Virus record (IMG/VR): IMGVR_UViG_3300030104_005071 | Span: 1 to 64,000 of that record | DNA from: a virus | Reading direction: 5' to 3' (one strand) | DNA length: 64,000 nucleotides | Shown: one piece after another, positions 36,965 to 44,418 of the stretch | Layout: each line of letters starts with the position of its first letter | Position numbering within the stretch: position 1 is the stretch's first letter | Program-made: the position numbers and the translations under genes | The notes under the pieces: generated by a model | Told to the model about the DNA's origin: nothing | Seen by the model: only the letters and a program-made list of their open reading frames with translations | Databases searched by the model: none

Positions 36965-38100
36965 TGGGTGACATTAGCCAAATAAACGATGTCGCTGCGG
37001 CGAATATCAGCCAGGTTAATGATGTTGCTAAGGCAAACATTAGTGAGGTGAACGATCAGGGTGTCGCCGCTTCTGGTCCTTCACGGTTGTTTATTGGTTT
37101 GGCCGATGCTCGTGTCGGTCAGGTTCCTATCGCAGATGTCGATGACGTAAATGATTGGAACGCCAATGTTTATTACGCACGAAATAACGATACTTGGGAT
37201 CTCACAGACATTGCAGTCGGAAAAGATGGCAGTGGAAATAAGATGTACGCAGCCGTAATTAACGCTAACAACCCAGAAATTATCTACGCCAGTGAGTCTG
37301 ATTTTTTAGCTAAAAACCAGTGGACAGAGGTCAACCTTACACTCAAGCAGCGCACACTTCTTTGGGGTAACGATGTTTGGGTCTCCACAGGAAACATGAC
37401 AGCGAGTGTTCAACACATCTATCGAAGTACAAATGGGTCAACCTGGAGCGAGGTTGATATTTCTGGGCTTGGTAATATTAGCTCTCTCTATGCAAACGGT
37501 ATCTACGCTCTCACATCAAACGGAAACGGTACGTGGTACATGGCGTGTAAGGGGGAGATTTACAAGAGCACTGATAATGCGTCTTCATGGTCTCTTGAGC
37601 ACACGGTAAGTAGTGTTGGCGACAGAATCTGGGATTTAGTTATTACCAACAACACTCTAGTGTGCCTGTATCAATCTGGGGGGCCTAAGCTGATCAGTGC
37701 GGCACTTAGTGATACTACTGACTGGAGCAGTGCTGTAAGTGTTACAGGTACAGACAACCTTTCTCTTGGGTCCACAGCCAAACGTATGGCTGCTGGAAAT
37801 GGGAGAGTTGTTGTTATCGACACTTCCAGGTCAGTAGGTTTTGATGTAAGCGGCAAAACCATTACTGCGCAGACCGATAGACTAACCCTCCCCGACGAAG
37901 GAAACCTAAACTGCATTTGCACCGATGGTGCAGGAACCTTTTGGACGGGCAGTGATGGCGGAAATACTGGAACCGATGGCGGTGACATTTGTCGTAGCAA
38001 CGATAATGGTGCGTCGTGGACTCGAACCGTTCATGGCATCGACGGAAATCAGACACGCAAGGTCGAAGGTATCGGCGTTGACCTTTATCTACCACTTTAA
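36964..38100 (+). CDS. Beta-propeller virion protein with Asp-box repeats and N-terminal 11-residue repeats
   Basis: 378 residues. Residues 3-34 hold three copies of an 11-residue repeat of the type NISQVNDVAKA, probably a triple-stranded or coiled attachment stalk. Then come at least three Asp-box blades: YRSTNGSTW (153-161), YKSTDNASSW (200-209) and CRSNDNGASW (343-352). Asp-box propellers often bind or cleave glycans (sialidases), but no sialidase catalytic residues are evident, so binding is more likely. Its place after the main fibre suggests a receptor-binding tip or spike. Confidence 0.65.
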   Translation: MGDISQINDVAAANISQVNDVAKANISEVNDQGVAASGPSRLFIGLADARVGQVPIADVDDVNDWNANVYYARNNDTWDLTDIAVGKDGSGNKMYAAVINANNPEIIYASESDFLAKNQWTEVNLTLKQRTLLWGNDVWVSTGNMTASVQHIYRSTNGSTWSEVDISGLGNISSLYANGIYALTSNGNGTWYMACKGEIYKSTDNASSWSLEHTVSSVGDRIWDLVITNNTLVCLYQSGGPKLISAALSDTTDWSSAVSVTGTDNLSLGSTAKRMAAGNGRVVVIDTSRSVGFDVSGKTITAQTDRLTLPDEGNLNCICTDGAGTFWTGSDGGNTGTDGGDICRSNDNGASWTRTVHGIDGNQTRKVEGIGVDLYLPL

Positions 38101-38109
38101 GGAAATGTG

Positions 38110-38502
38110 ATGAGTACTTATTTGAAAACAGCTAATTTAGACAGCAGCATTTTATCTTACAAGATTGTGGAAGATATTCGATTGGATCAAACAGCGATTA
38201 CTGATGTAACTCAGAGTGATGGTACGCTTTATTCGATCGAGATCGACGCAAGTGCGGCAAATCAAAATCAAACTCAGTATTTGAAGCTCAAATTGCAGAC
38301 GGGTGACGTTACTGTAGGAACAACACCCCCGGATATAATGATTGAGTGTGTTGCTCAGCAAATAACTACTGTTAACTTTCCTAGCGGCGTAGCATTCACT
38401 ACTTTGTCTGCGTGGTTGACGAGCAGTAATGCCGACGCGGCTACGACAAACACAGAAGCAGCGGCTGGACGATACACAATTGTTAGATTCGTGACTAACT
38501 AG
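38110..38502 (+). CDS. Small beta protein, paralogue 1 of 4
   Basis: 130 residues; the ATG is preferred over the GTG one codon earlier because of AAGGA spacing. Shared pattern with three genes nearby: an N-terminal beta strand set, then LYSIEIDAS, a polar turn, QYLKLKLQTGDV, a hydrophobic PxD/P turn, INFPSGVAFTTLSAWLTSSN and a final strand. I associate this pattern with short virion proteins of marine phages, often next to fibre genes. Function unknown; a fibre tip or decoration is likely. Confidence 0.7.
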   Translation: MSTYLKTANLDSSILSYKIVEDIRLDQTAITDVTQSDGTLYSIEIDASAANQNQTQYLKLKLQTGDVTVGTTPPDIMIECVAQQITTVNFPSGVAFTTLSAWLTSSNADAATTNTEAAAGRYTIVRFVTN

Positions 38503-38510
38503 GAGAAATT

Positions 38511-38903
38511 ATGTCATTAACAAAGGGAACAATTCCTCAGAGGTTAGCTGAAACTTTAATCCTCGATAAAACTGCGGACTCAACGCCGTCCAATAACGTT
38601 TTCGTGGGGGTAACTTTAGCGAATAAAATTTACTCCGTTAAAATTGATAACTCTGGAATTAATGCTGTGTCTTACGTGAAGGGACAGTTTGCGACTACGT
38701 ATACAACCAACAACAGTCCAATTGTTCGCTGGTATGCGCCAGCAAATTCGATCGTTGAGTACGTATTTCCAAAAGGTTGGCCTACTGGTGGCATGAGTAC
38801 AGGATTTAGCTTTATTGGTACGTCGACAGACGCTAGTACAGGTACTCAAGCAGATCCAATTTCACCGGGTATTCTCAAAGTAACTCTTCTCGCAGGAACA
38901 TAA
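38511..38903 (+). CDS. Small beta protein, paralogue 2 of 4
   Basis: 130 residues. Same framework as its neighbours: IYSVKIDNSGINAVSYVKGQ, then VRWYAPANSIVEYVFPKGWP, then GFSFIGTSTDAS. AGGAG precedes the ATG. It shares clearly more with the fourth copy (YVK, the P/V-W-x-APA segment and the FP-x-G turn) than with the first. Probably a virion surface protein. Confidence 0.7.
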   Translation: MSLTKGTIPQRLAETLILDKTADSTPSNNVFVGVTLANKIYSVKIDNSGINAVSYVKGQFATTYTTNNSPIVRWYAPANSIVEYVFPKGWPTGGMSTGFSFIGTSTDASTGTQADPISPGILKVTLLAGT

Positions 38904-38904
38904 G

Positions 38905-39096
38905 ATGAAAAATTTTATCAACTCTCTTTTTTGCTCGCAAAAACGAGTATCTTGGCGTCGACTTGCCGTGCTCGCTCTGGGCACCGGATTGTTGGCCGCT
39001 GGTCTTCTTAATTCTGAGCAATGGCTTTATCTTAGCCTTGCTTATATCGCTGGTGATTCTGCCGAAAAAGCGATGAGTGCGATCGCAAAGAAGTAG
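38905..39096 (+). CDS. Small two-segment membrane protein, holin candidate
   Basis: 63 residues: basic start (MKNFINSLFCSQKRVSWRR), hydrophobic segment 20-36 (LAVLALGTGLLAAGLL), polar NSEQ turn, second weaker segment 40-56 (WLYLSLAYIAGDSAEKA) and a basic tail. Length and topology fit a class II-type holin. It is inserted between paralogues 2 and 3 of the small beta proteins and about 1.5 kb ahead of the other lysis candidates. Function is inferred from build and place. Confidence 0.5.
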   Translation: MKNFINSLFCSQKRVSWRRLAVLALGTGLLAAGLLNSEQWLYLSLAYIAGDSAEKAMSAIAKK

Positions 39097-39103
39097 GTGA
39101 CGT

Positions 39104-39463
39104 GTGGCGATAGCTTTATCTAGCACAGGGTTTCAAGATGCCGTTGATTATAAAGTAATCGTCTGCACAGGGATTGATGCGATAACAGCCCAAACAAACG
39201 TGGCGAATACTTCGGGCACTTTGTATGGGATGATTATTGATTCAACAAATTCCTCGGATAATGTGACTCTCCACATATACGACTCCCAAGTTTCGTCTGT
39301 GGGTCAGCTTGCGGTCAAAGGAAAAGCTTCGTCGATTAAAACGTATTCGATTCCTCAAGGCTTTGCTTTTACTGAGTTAAAGTTTTACGTGAGCAAACTG
39401 AGTACAGCGGCGGATAATACAGCTTTTGCCGGAAGCGTTGATATTCGTTTAATCTGTGGGTAA
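39104..39463 (+). CDS. Small beta protein, paralogue 3 of 4
   Basis: 119 residues, GTG start with AGGTGA just ahead. Framework LYGMIIDSTNSSDNVTLHIY, then IKTYSIPQGFAFTELKFYVS, matches the shared plan of the cluster but is shorter and the most diverged. Likely a structural protein of the same group. Confidence 0.65.
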   Translation: MAIALSSTGFQDAVDYKVIVCTGIDAITAQTNVANTSGTLYGMIIDSTNSSDNVTLHIYDSQVSSVGQLAVKGKASSIKTYSIPQGFAFTELKFYVSKLSTAADNTAFAGSVDIRLICG

Positions 39464-39468
39464 AAGTC

Positions 39469-39849
39469 ATGGCAGTAACTAAAACAACTACGATTACATC
39501 TCTTGGAGGTAACCTCGTTGTTGACTTTACTGCGGACGCCACGTCTGAGAACAACGTTACGGGCAATACTTCAGGTTCTTTCTACCTAATTGAGATCGAT
39601 AACACAGCAAACTCGAATAGTTTAGCATACGTAAAAATACGGGATGCGGCATCGGCCACGCCGAATAATGCGAGCACAGGCATTCCTACGTGGCAGTTTG
39701 TTGCCCCTAAAGCGAGCAAAATTACGTACACTTTTCCTGAAGGTCAGGATTATGTCGCAGGTTTAAGTATGTGGTGCACTACAAATCCCGCACACCAAAA
39801 CACAAGCTCGCCAGGTAGTGCTGTAGTAGTAAAAATTATCTCGTCGTAG
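39469..39849 (+). CDS. Small beta protein, paralogue 4 of 4
   Basis: 126 residues. Contains FYLIEIDNTANSNSLAYVKI, RDAASATPNNAS, WQFVAPKASKITYTFPEGQD and GLSMWCTTNPA, the clearest form of the shared pattern. In other phages I recall this type as short proteins in the tail or fibre region. It abuts the lysis block. Confidence 0.7.
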   Translation: MAVTKTTTITSLGGNLVVDFTADATSENNVTGNTSGSFYLIEIDNTANSNSLAYVKIRDAASATPNNASTGIPTWQFVAPKASKITYTFPEGQDYVAGLSMWCTTNPAHQNTSSPGSAVVVKIISS

Positions 39850-39857
39850 GAAACAGG

Positions 39858-40253
39858 ATGGCTAAAATGGACCCCGTAACACTTACCGTAATCGCAGTTG
39901 TCGCATCTCTTGGTATGGGCTTCGGTGCTGGTTGGGGCCTTAAGCCCGACGCAGGCACAAAGGCTATTGAGGCGCAAACAGAGGCTATTAAGGAATTGAA
40001 CAGCGGTAACCAGGCGCTCGTCGACAAGGTGCAAGAAGTTGCCGTAGAAGAAGCAAAAAGAGAGACCGTAATCGCGGATAAACTTACGGATATGCCACCC
40101 CCCTGCGTCAAAGAAGTCGGCGGAGATCCTATGTCATTGCAATGTATGTGGGCTCTATGTATTAGAACGGGTGAAACAGATAAGCAACGATGTGAGCCGT
40201 CTAAGTTGACGGATAAGCTACTCGGGTCTTATAGTTATTCTGAGTCGCATTAA
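39858..40253 (+). CDS. Membrane-anchored coiled-coil protein, inner-spanin candidate
   Basis: 131 residues. One N-terminal membrane segment (VTLTVIAVVASLGMGFGAGW, about 7-26) is followed by a coiled coil (AIEAQTEAIKELNSGNQALV to about 75) and a Cys-rich C-terminal part with four cysteines. An N-terminal anchor plus periplasmic helix is the layout of Rz-type inner spanins that fuse the membranes at lysis. A lipoprotein partner nested within it is not seen. Function inferred. Confidence 0.5.
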   Translation: MAKMDPVTLTVIAVVASLGMGFGAGWGLKPDAGTKAIEAQTEAIKELNSGNQALVDKVQEVAVEEAKRETVIADKLTDMPPPCVKEVGGDPMSLQCMWALCIRTGETDKQRCEPSKLTDKLLGSYSYSESH

Positions 40254-40264
40254 TAGGGGGTATA

Positions 40265-40555
40265 ATGGATCTCAAAGATATGGTTGTACCTGGAATTACA
40301 ATTGTATTCGCCGCAGGTATTTCGTTTGCTTCTTTTGAGTCTGCTGCATCTGATGTGGATGACATTGAAAAACGCGTCACGGTTCTTGAGTCAGGGTCTG
40401 GGAAACAAGAGGTGGTCGATGTCAAGATTGAAGGCATTGAAAACCGTCTTGAAAAGATGGAAGACCTCATGGCTAAGATGCTTGAAGTGCAGCAACAGCA
40501 AGCCATTAACCAAGCCAAGATTTGCCAAGCTACCAACGCAGAATGTAGTCCGTAA
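40265..40555 (+). CDS. Small membrane or secreted coiled-coil protein in lysis block
   Basis: 96 residues. Residues 6-24 (MVVPGITIVFAAGISFASF) are hydrophobic and could be a signal or membrane anchor; 30-85 form a coiled coil (IEKRVTVLESGSG, then IENRLEKMEDLMAKMLEVQQ). Two cysteines lie near the end. It could pair with the preceding membrane-anchored protein. No family recognised. Confidence 0.55.
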   Translation: MDLKDMVVPGITIVFAAGISFASFESAASDVDDIEKRVTVLESGSGKQEVVDVKIEGIENRLEKMEDLMAKMLEVQQQQAINQAKICQATNAECSP

Positions 40556-40556
40556 T

Positions 40557-41132
40557 ATGCGTCCGTTCCTTCTCGATTATGTTGAGTCGTTAGGACATGC
40601 TGTATTTGAATCAGGTGACTATAATCTGAACATTATTGGTATTCGCAGCAAGGATCACAAGGCCAATAGCTTTGATGACCGCATTTGTGTCGTGTTTAGG
40701 GACGAACAAGGCTGGATTACCCGCACTTGGGAATGTACTACTGAGCCTGGTAAGTACTGGCTTGAGAACCCTACTCGCGTAGAAGGCACTGCTATACTTG
40801 TTCCCGGTCAGTACCGATCTGTTTGGAAGATCGACAAGCACCAGGGAAAGTACGATGCGCTCTGCCAAAGGAACGGCCCGGTCAAGACTTACAGGGACAG
40901 CAATAAAGACGACATTGTTGATCTTGATGTACAGTCTATTACTGAAGGCTATTATGGAATCAATATCCACAAAGCTGGATCAGCATCGACGCAAGTAGAC
41001 AAGTGGTCTGCTGGGTGTCAGGTTTTTAGTCACAGTAAGGACTTTGAAGAGTTTATGTCTATCTGCTACGCGGCAAGGGGGAAGTGGGGTAACAGCTTTA
41101 CCTATACGCTGATTGATGAACCGGAGCTTTAA
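40557..41132 (+). CDS. Putative cell-wall enzyme with H...SAGC motif (endolysin candidate)
   Basis: 191 residues from the ATG directly after the preceding stop; a longer frame exists but would overlap that gene fully. The sequence has YNLNIIGIRSKDHKANSFDD, then TTEPGKYWLENPTRVEGTAI, LVPGQYRSVWKIDKHQGKYD, GINIHKAG (H138) and WSAGCQVF (S151-A-G-C154). I recognise this as a recurrent phage protein. The H-x12-S-A-G-C spacing resembles the HG(T)...S-x-G-C active site of YkuD-type L,D-transpeptidases, suggesting a cysteine enzyme acting on peptidoglycan crosslinks; that is inference. It lies in the lysis block, and no other endolysin is visible. Confidence 0.6.
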   Translation: MRPFLLDYVESLGHAVFESGDYNLNIIGIRSKDHKANSFDDRICVVFRDEQGWITRTWECTTEPGKYWLENPTRVEGTAILVPGQYRSVWKIDKHQGKYDALCQRNGPVKTYRDSNKDDIVDLDVQSITEGYYGINIHKAGSASTQVDKWSAGCQVFSHSKDFEEFMSICYAARGKWGNSFTYTLIDEPEL

Positions 41133-41437
41133 TGGAAGCATTAATCGATTCATTATTAGCTGATGGTCATTTAGGAATCTTTGCTGCTTTTCTAATCTAT
41201 CAATTTGTCACGATGCAAAAGCGCCTCGATAAGTTGGTAGAAGGGTTTCAAGAACAACTAGACGACATTCGAAAGGAGTATGACGAGCGATCTGAAAAGA
41301 TGCGTGAGCGATATGATAAAGTCATCAAAGAGTACAGAGATACAAATGATTCTCAGTCCAAAGACTTTTTGATTACTCGAACAAAAGTACACAACGACAT
41401 TGTTTCGAAGCTCGATCGTTTGTTGGAAAAAGCCTAA
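41132..41437 (+). CDS. Small membrane coiled-coil protein, holin/spanin candidate
   Basis: 101 residues. A single N-terminal membrane segment (HLGIFAAFLIYQFVTM, about 13-28) is followed by a long charged coiled coil (KRLDKLVEGFQEQLDDIRKE to the end). The pattern resembles BhlA/UviB-type holins and also inner spanins. It overlaps the cell-wall enzyme gene by one base (TAATG) and ends the rightward late block. Confidence 0.55.
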   Translation: MEALIDSLLADGHLGIFAAFLIYQFVTMQKRLDKLVEGFQEQLDDIRKEYDERSEKMRERYDKVIKEYRDTNDSQSKDFLITRTKVHNDIVSKLDRLLEKA

Positions 41438-41504
41438 CCCCCCACCCACATCGTTACGCCCCTGTCCAGGGGGATAGCATGAGCGATTCCTACCGGGTGG
41501 GGGG
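41438..41504. terminator. Very GC-rich nested hairpin between convergent genes
   Basis: A perfect 10-bp outer stem CCCCCCACCC/GGGTGGGGGG (41438-41447 with 41495-41504) encloses a 47-nt loop that contains a second hairpin CCCCT-gtcc-AGGGG (41459-41472). It lies exactly between the stop codons of two convergent genes, so it probably ends transcription both ways. There is no T run on either side, so it is not a standard intrinsic terminator. Confidence 0.6.
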
Positions 41505-41508
41505 CCCG

Positions 41509-41820
41509 CTATTCTTCGTCATAAATAATTACACGATAAGATAAGTCTAACTCTTCGTGTTCTTGAAGCATGTTGCAACCCATCGCAACAAAAAGAAAAA
41601 ATGATTTCTCGTCCATATCTTTTGGTTTGGAATTTGTTGAAGTAGAGCAGCCCAAAGATGCTCGAATATCGTAAACCGAGCACACACCGATGGCTCTACC
41701 TTGGGCGTCAACGGAATCAATTAAGTAGTCGCAACGACCAGTTTCATCGTGAGGTAACTTAGAATCAATAATATCTAAGTGACGGCAACAAGCACCGCAC
41801 ATGGTACACGGAAACTTCAT
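41509..41820 (-). CDS. YkgJ-type cysteine cluster protein
   Basis: 103 residues. Begins MKFPCTMCGACCRHLD with the C-x2-C-x2-CC cluster, followed by GRCDYL, VCSVYDIRASLGC: this is the signature of the YkgJ/UPF0153 zinc- or iron-chelating family. Its role in phages is unknown; relatives are proposed to bind Fe-S or zinc. It is last in a short leftward operon with an XRE regulator, and its start overlaps the upstream stop by one base. Confidence 0.75.
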   Translation of the reverse strand: MKFPCTMCGACCRHLDIIDSKLPHDETGRCDYLIDSVDAQGRAIGVCSVYDIRASLGCSTSTNSKPKDMDEKSFFLFVAMGCNMLQEHEELDLSYRVIIYDEE

Positions 41821-42080
41821 TAGGCTTCAGGAATATCGTGATAGAACAAGTCAGCCGTGCGGTCTAAAAGATTCTCAGATGCCTCTGCGGGGTCATCACC
41901 GATGCCAACTGCAATACGCACACCACAAATAAATAGAGCGAAGCCACCATCAACTGTGCCGACTTCGACATCGTCGTAACCTAGATCTTCTAGGGCCAGT
42001 ATTAATTGTGCGCCGTTAATCACTACAGTATTGTGAATCTCTAGTTCTGCGTTGAAACTCATAACCGCATTGTAACTCAT
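41820..42080 (-). CDS. Small hypothetical protein coupled to the regulator
   Basis: 86 residues from MSYNAVM; this start forms an ATGA overlap with the regulator stop, so a longer upstream reading is rejected. Contains hydrophobic strands (GGFALFICGVRIAVGIG) and an acidic helix near the end. No family recognised. It is co-translated with the XRE protein and might modulate it. Confidence 0.65.
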   Translation of the reverse strand: MSYNAVMSFNAELEIHNTVVINGAQLILALEDLGYDDVEVGTVDGGFALFICGVRIAVGIGDDPAEASENLLDRTADLFYHDIPEA

Positions 42081-42385
42081 CTCTTCGCCCATCTCCCTGG
42101 ACCAGTCCGCGCATTTATACGTACACGCTCGCCAAGATCTACTAAACAGGCAACCCAAGCCTCGTAACGAACGGGTTCGTTAAATGATTTTTTTGTCGAA
42201 GACGAAAAAGCTTCAGATAATCCCTTCACAATTCTCATTGTCGGCAATCGTTGACCTGATTCGATTCGACTAATCTCTGCTTGAGTTAATCCAGACTCCC
42301 TGGCAAGGTCTGCCTGACTCCAATTTCTTGAGTCTCGATACTTTGCTATTGTCTTTGAAAATTGATTTACTAATTCAGGTGCCAT
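42077..42385 (-). CDS. XRE-family helix-turn-helix transcriptional regulator
   Basis: 102 residues from MAPELVNQFSK, chosen for a GGAG site 7 nt upstream. Residues 7-60 form a canonical HTH_3 domain: TIAKYRDSRNWSQADLARES, GLTQAEISRIESGQRLP. The C-terminal part is short and has no peptidase or dimer domain of the CI type. Divergent to the replication operon, with two copies of a CCGTTACG-type operator in the shared region, so it likely represses that operon and itself. Confidence 0.88.
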   Translation of the reverse strand: MAPELVNQFSKTIAKYRDSRNWSQADLARESGLTQAEISRIESGQRLPTMRIVKGLSEAFSSSTKKSFNEPVRYEAWVACLVDLGERVRINARTGPGRWAKR

Positions 42386-42398
42386 CACTACTCCAATA

Positions 42399-42469
42399 AC
42401 CGTTACGGTAGCACGATTAAACAGATAAATCAAGTAATAGTCTTGACGTAACGGTAAGTATACTATAAG
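42399..42469. promoter_or_regulatory. Divergent operator/promoter region of the regulator and replication genes
   Basis: Site 1 at 42399-42409 is the palindrome ACCGT-T-ACGGT, 14 nt before the regulator start. Site 2 at 42447-42458 is CGTAACGGTAAG, the same core in the other orientation. A rightward promoter TTGACG, 15-bp spacer, TATAAG (42443-42469) has site 2 inside its spacer, so a protein bound there would block polymerase. Binding by the adjacent XRE protein is inferred. Confidence 0.65.
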
Positions 42470-42489
42470 CTCCAATCAAAGAGGTCCAA

Positions 42490-44418
42490 ATGACAGGCCA
42501 ACCCGAATTAGAATACGTAATAAAGACATTCCAGAACGATGAGCAATTCATGGGCGAAGTTGAATCTTTGATTCCTGGTTGCATGGTTTACCTACGTCAA
42601 GGTAGCTCTCGTTGGGCGCGACTTAAAAACGCTAACCCCGATTACCTAAGCAATCGAGAAGAGTGGTTTATTAGAGCGCCACTTCACGGGGCATGGTTAG
42701 TCGAACGAATGTTGAACGCATCAGGTGTTCGCTATTGGTGTCAGGCAACTTCTGGTTCTATGCTTGTGCAGCCTTGGTCCAACAACGAAATAAAAAGAAG
42801 CGAGCTTGAGTCCGAAGGTAAAAGACTCATTGGTAAAGCCATAAACAGAAGAGAGATACGAAGCTACGTTGCAGATATTGCCACCCCGTACCAGTTTATG
42901 GGTGTCGCGTGGGCACATTCTCGACCATACGTCATGAATGTTTGGGCTTGCGGTTCAGGTAAGACTTTAGGTGCTTTGATGTCCGCAACATCGCGTGAGG
43001 GCGACATTGTCGTCGTTTGCCCCGCGAAGGCTCGTCATGTTTGGTGGAGTCAGGTCCAGGAATACACAAACATTAAGCCATTCAGGGTTAAACCAAAGGC
43101 TGAGATTAGGAAAAAAGACCAGACTTTCGAAGACTACGAACATGCTTGCCGAGAAACGGGGCAACGAAAGTTTGTTATCGTCGGCGCAGAATCTATTGCT
43201 GATAACGTAGACTTAATCAAAGCGATCGAGCCGTCTGTTGTAATCTTTGATGAGATTCATACGCATGGCAACAGCAAAAGGTGGAAGGCTGTACACAACG
43301 TAAACGGCACCATTCGTTTCGAGAAACGTAAGACGACTGCCAGCAACAACCCCAACTCAAAAGTTAATCGCCACGCACGCGCAGTATCCATCATGGAGGT
43401 GTCGCGCATCGCCAGCATTCAACTGCGCATTGGCTTGACAGCAACGCCGCTCGACGACGGTCGACCCCGACGCCTATGGTCACAACTGGACTTACTTGCT
43501 CCTGGCGGCTTCTCCCACAGCTACTCCAACTTTGCGCACCGTTACTGTTCCGCACGACCTGGAACCTACGGTGGTCTCGAAGATGGAGGTTCGTCCAACA
43601 TTGAAGAGTTAAAGGCCCGTTGCTCCTTTCTTGTCCATGAGGTTCCTTACAGCGAATCACATTCAAGTTTGCCTAGCACGCGGGTCCAGGTTGATTATCT
43701 GACAAACTCTGAGTTGAATCGTGCCGATAGGTTTAGCGACGACCAAACGTTTACTCAGGCGGTGCGACAAATAAACCGTGAAGTGGGTAAAACCAATGAC
43801 GGAAGAGAGCGCGTCGTTGAGGTGCGTCTTGCCGAGGCATGTAGCCGTAAACGTAAGTATGTGATTGAGGAAGCTATTGAGGGTCTAAAGGGCGGAGGTA
43901 AGGTGGTTATCTTCACCGCTCGTAGGCGAGAGACGGAGTTGTGGGCACATCAATTGCGTAATCAGTTGTCGAAGGGTGATGAGGCGCAGAAGGGTGTGCC
44001 CGTATGGATGGCTCATGGTGGCGTATCGGAAACAGAGCGCGACGAAATGGTTGATGCGTTCCGTAATAGCGACACTGCGTGTTGTCTGGTGGCTACAGGG
44101 CAGAGTGTGGGTACTGGTGTAGACGGTATGCAGACTGCAAACCTGGCTATTTTTGCGATGCTCCCTTGGAAGCCTGGTGACTTTGTCCAGTGGAAGGGTA
44201 GGTTCGACCGACTTGGTGGAAGTCCTACTTTGTTGAAGGTTGTTGTGGCTCAAGGCACCTATGACGAGCGAGTCGTACAGATTCTCGTTGATAAGTTTGG
44301 GCCGATTGAAACGTTCTTGAAAGCCGATGAGCTTGATGGATTGAGTGAAAAGCTTCTTGGTATGGAAGATGAAGAGGCGCTTGTAAGTAGCATTATTAGC
44401 AAGCTGGAAGTAGCATGA
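42490..44418 (+). CDS. SNF2-like superfamily 2 helicase
   Basis: 642 residues. ATP-dependent DNA translocase or helicase with the expected motifs in order: Walker A ACGSGKTL (153-160), motif Ia/b around VVVCPAKARHVWW, Walker B VIFDEIH (251-257), motif III GLTATP (315-320), motif V GQSVGTGVDG near 535 and motif VI QWKGRFDRLGG near 567. The N-terminal 130 residues are an unassigned domain. First gene of the replication block, preceded by a promoter with operator. A central stretch (43.29-43.57 kb) uses many more C-ending codons than the rest. GAGG site before the ATG. Confidence 0.88.
   Translation: MTGQPELEYVIKTFQNDEQFMGEVESLIPGCMVYLRQGSSRWARLKNANPDYLSNREEWFIRAPLHGAWLVERMLNASGVRYWCQATSGSMLVQPWSNNEIKRSELESEGKRLIGKAINRREIRSYVADIATPYQFMGVAWAHSRPYVMNVWACGSGKTLGALMSATSREGDIVVVCPAKARHVWWSQVQEYTNIKPFRVKPKAEIRKKDQTFEDYEHACRETGQRKFVIVGAESIADNVDLIKAIEPSVVIFDEIHTHGNSKRWKAVHNVNGTIRFEKRKTTASNNPNSKVNRHARAVSIMEVSRIASIQLRIGLTATPLDDGRPRRLWSQLDLLAPGGFSHSYSNFAHRYCSARPGTYGGLEDGGSSNIEELKARCSFLVHEVPYSESHSSLPSTRVQVDYLTNSELNRADRFSDDQTFTQAVRQINREVGKTNDGRERVVEVRLAEACSRKRKYVIEEAIEGLKGGGKVVIFTARRRETELWAHQLRNQLSKGDEAQKGVPVWMAHGGVSETERDEMVDAFRNSDTACCLVATGQSVGTGVDGMQTANLAIFAMLPWKPGDFVQWKGRFDRLGGSPTLLKVVVAQGTYDERVVQILVDKFGPIETFLKADELDGLSEKLLGMEDEEALVSSIISKLEVA

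Noticed and set aside
40261-40266. TATAAT overlapping the start codon of the 96-residue gene
   Set aside because: No acceptable -35 at 16-18 bp and transcription would begin inside the gene; probably chance from the GGTATAATG start context.
40284-40556. Longer N-terminal extension of the H...SAGC protein
   Set aside because: It lies entirely within the preceding 96-residue gene in another frame, and the ATG right after that stop gives a natural start.
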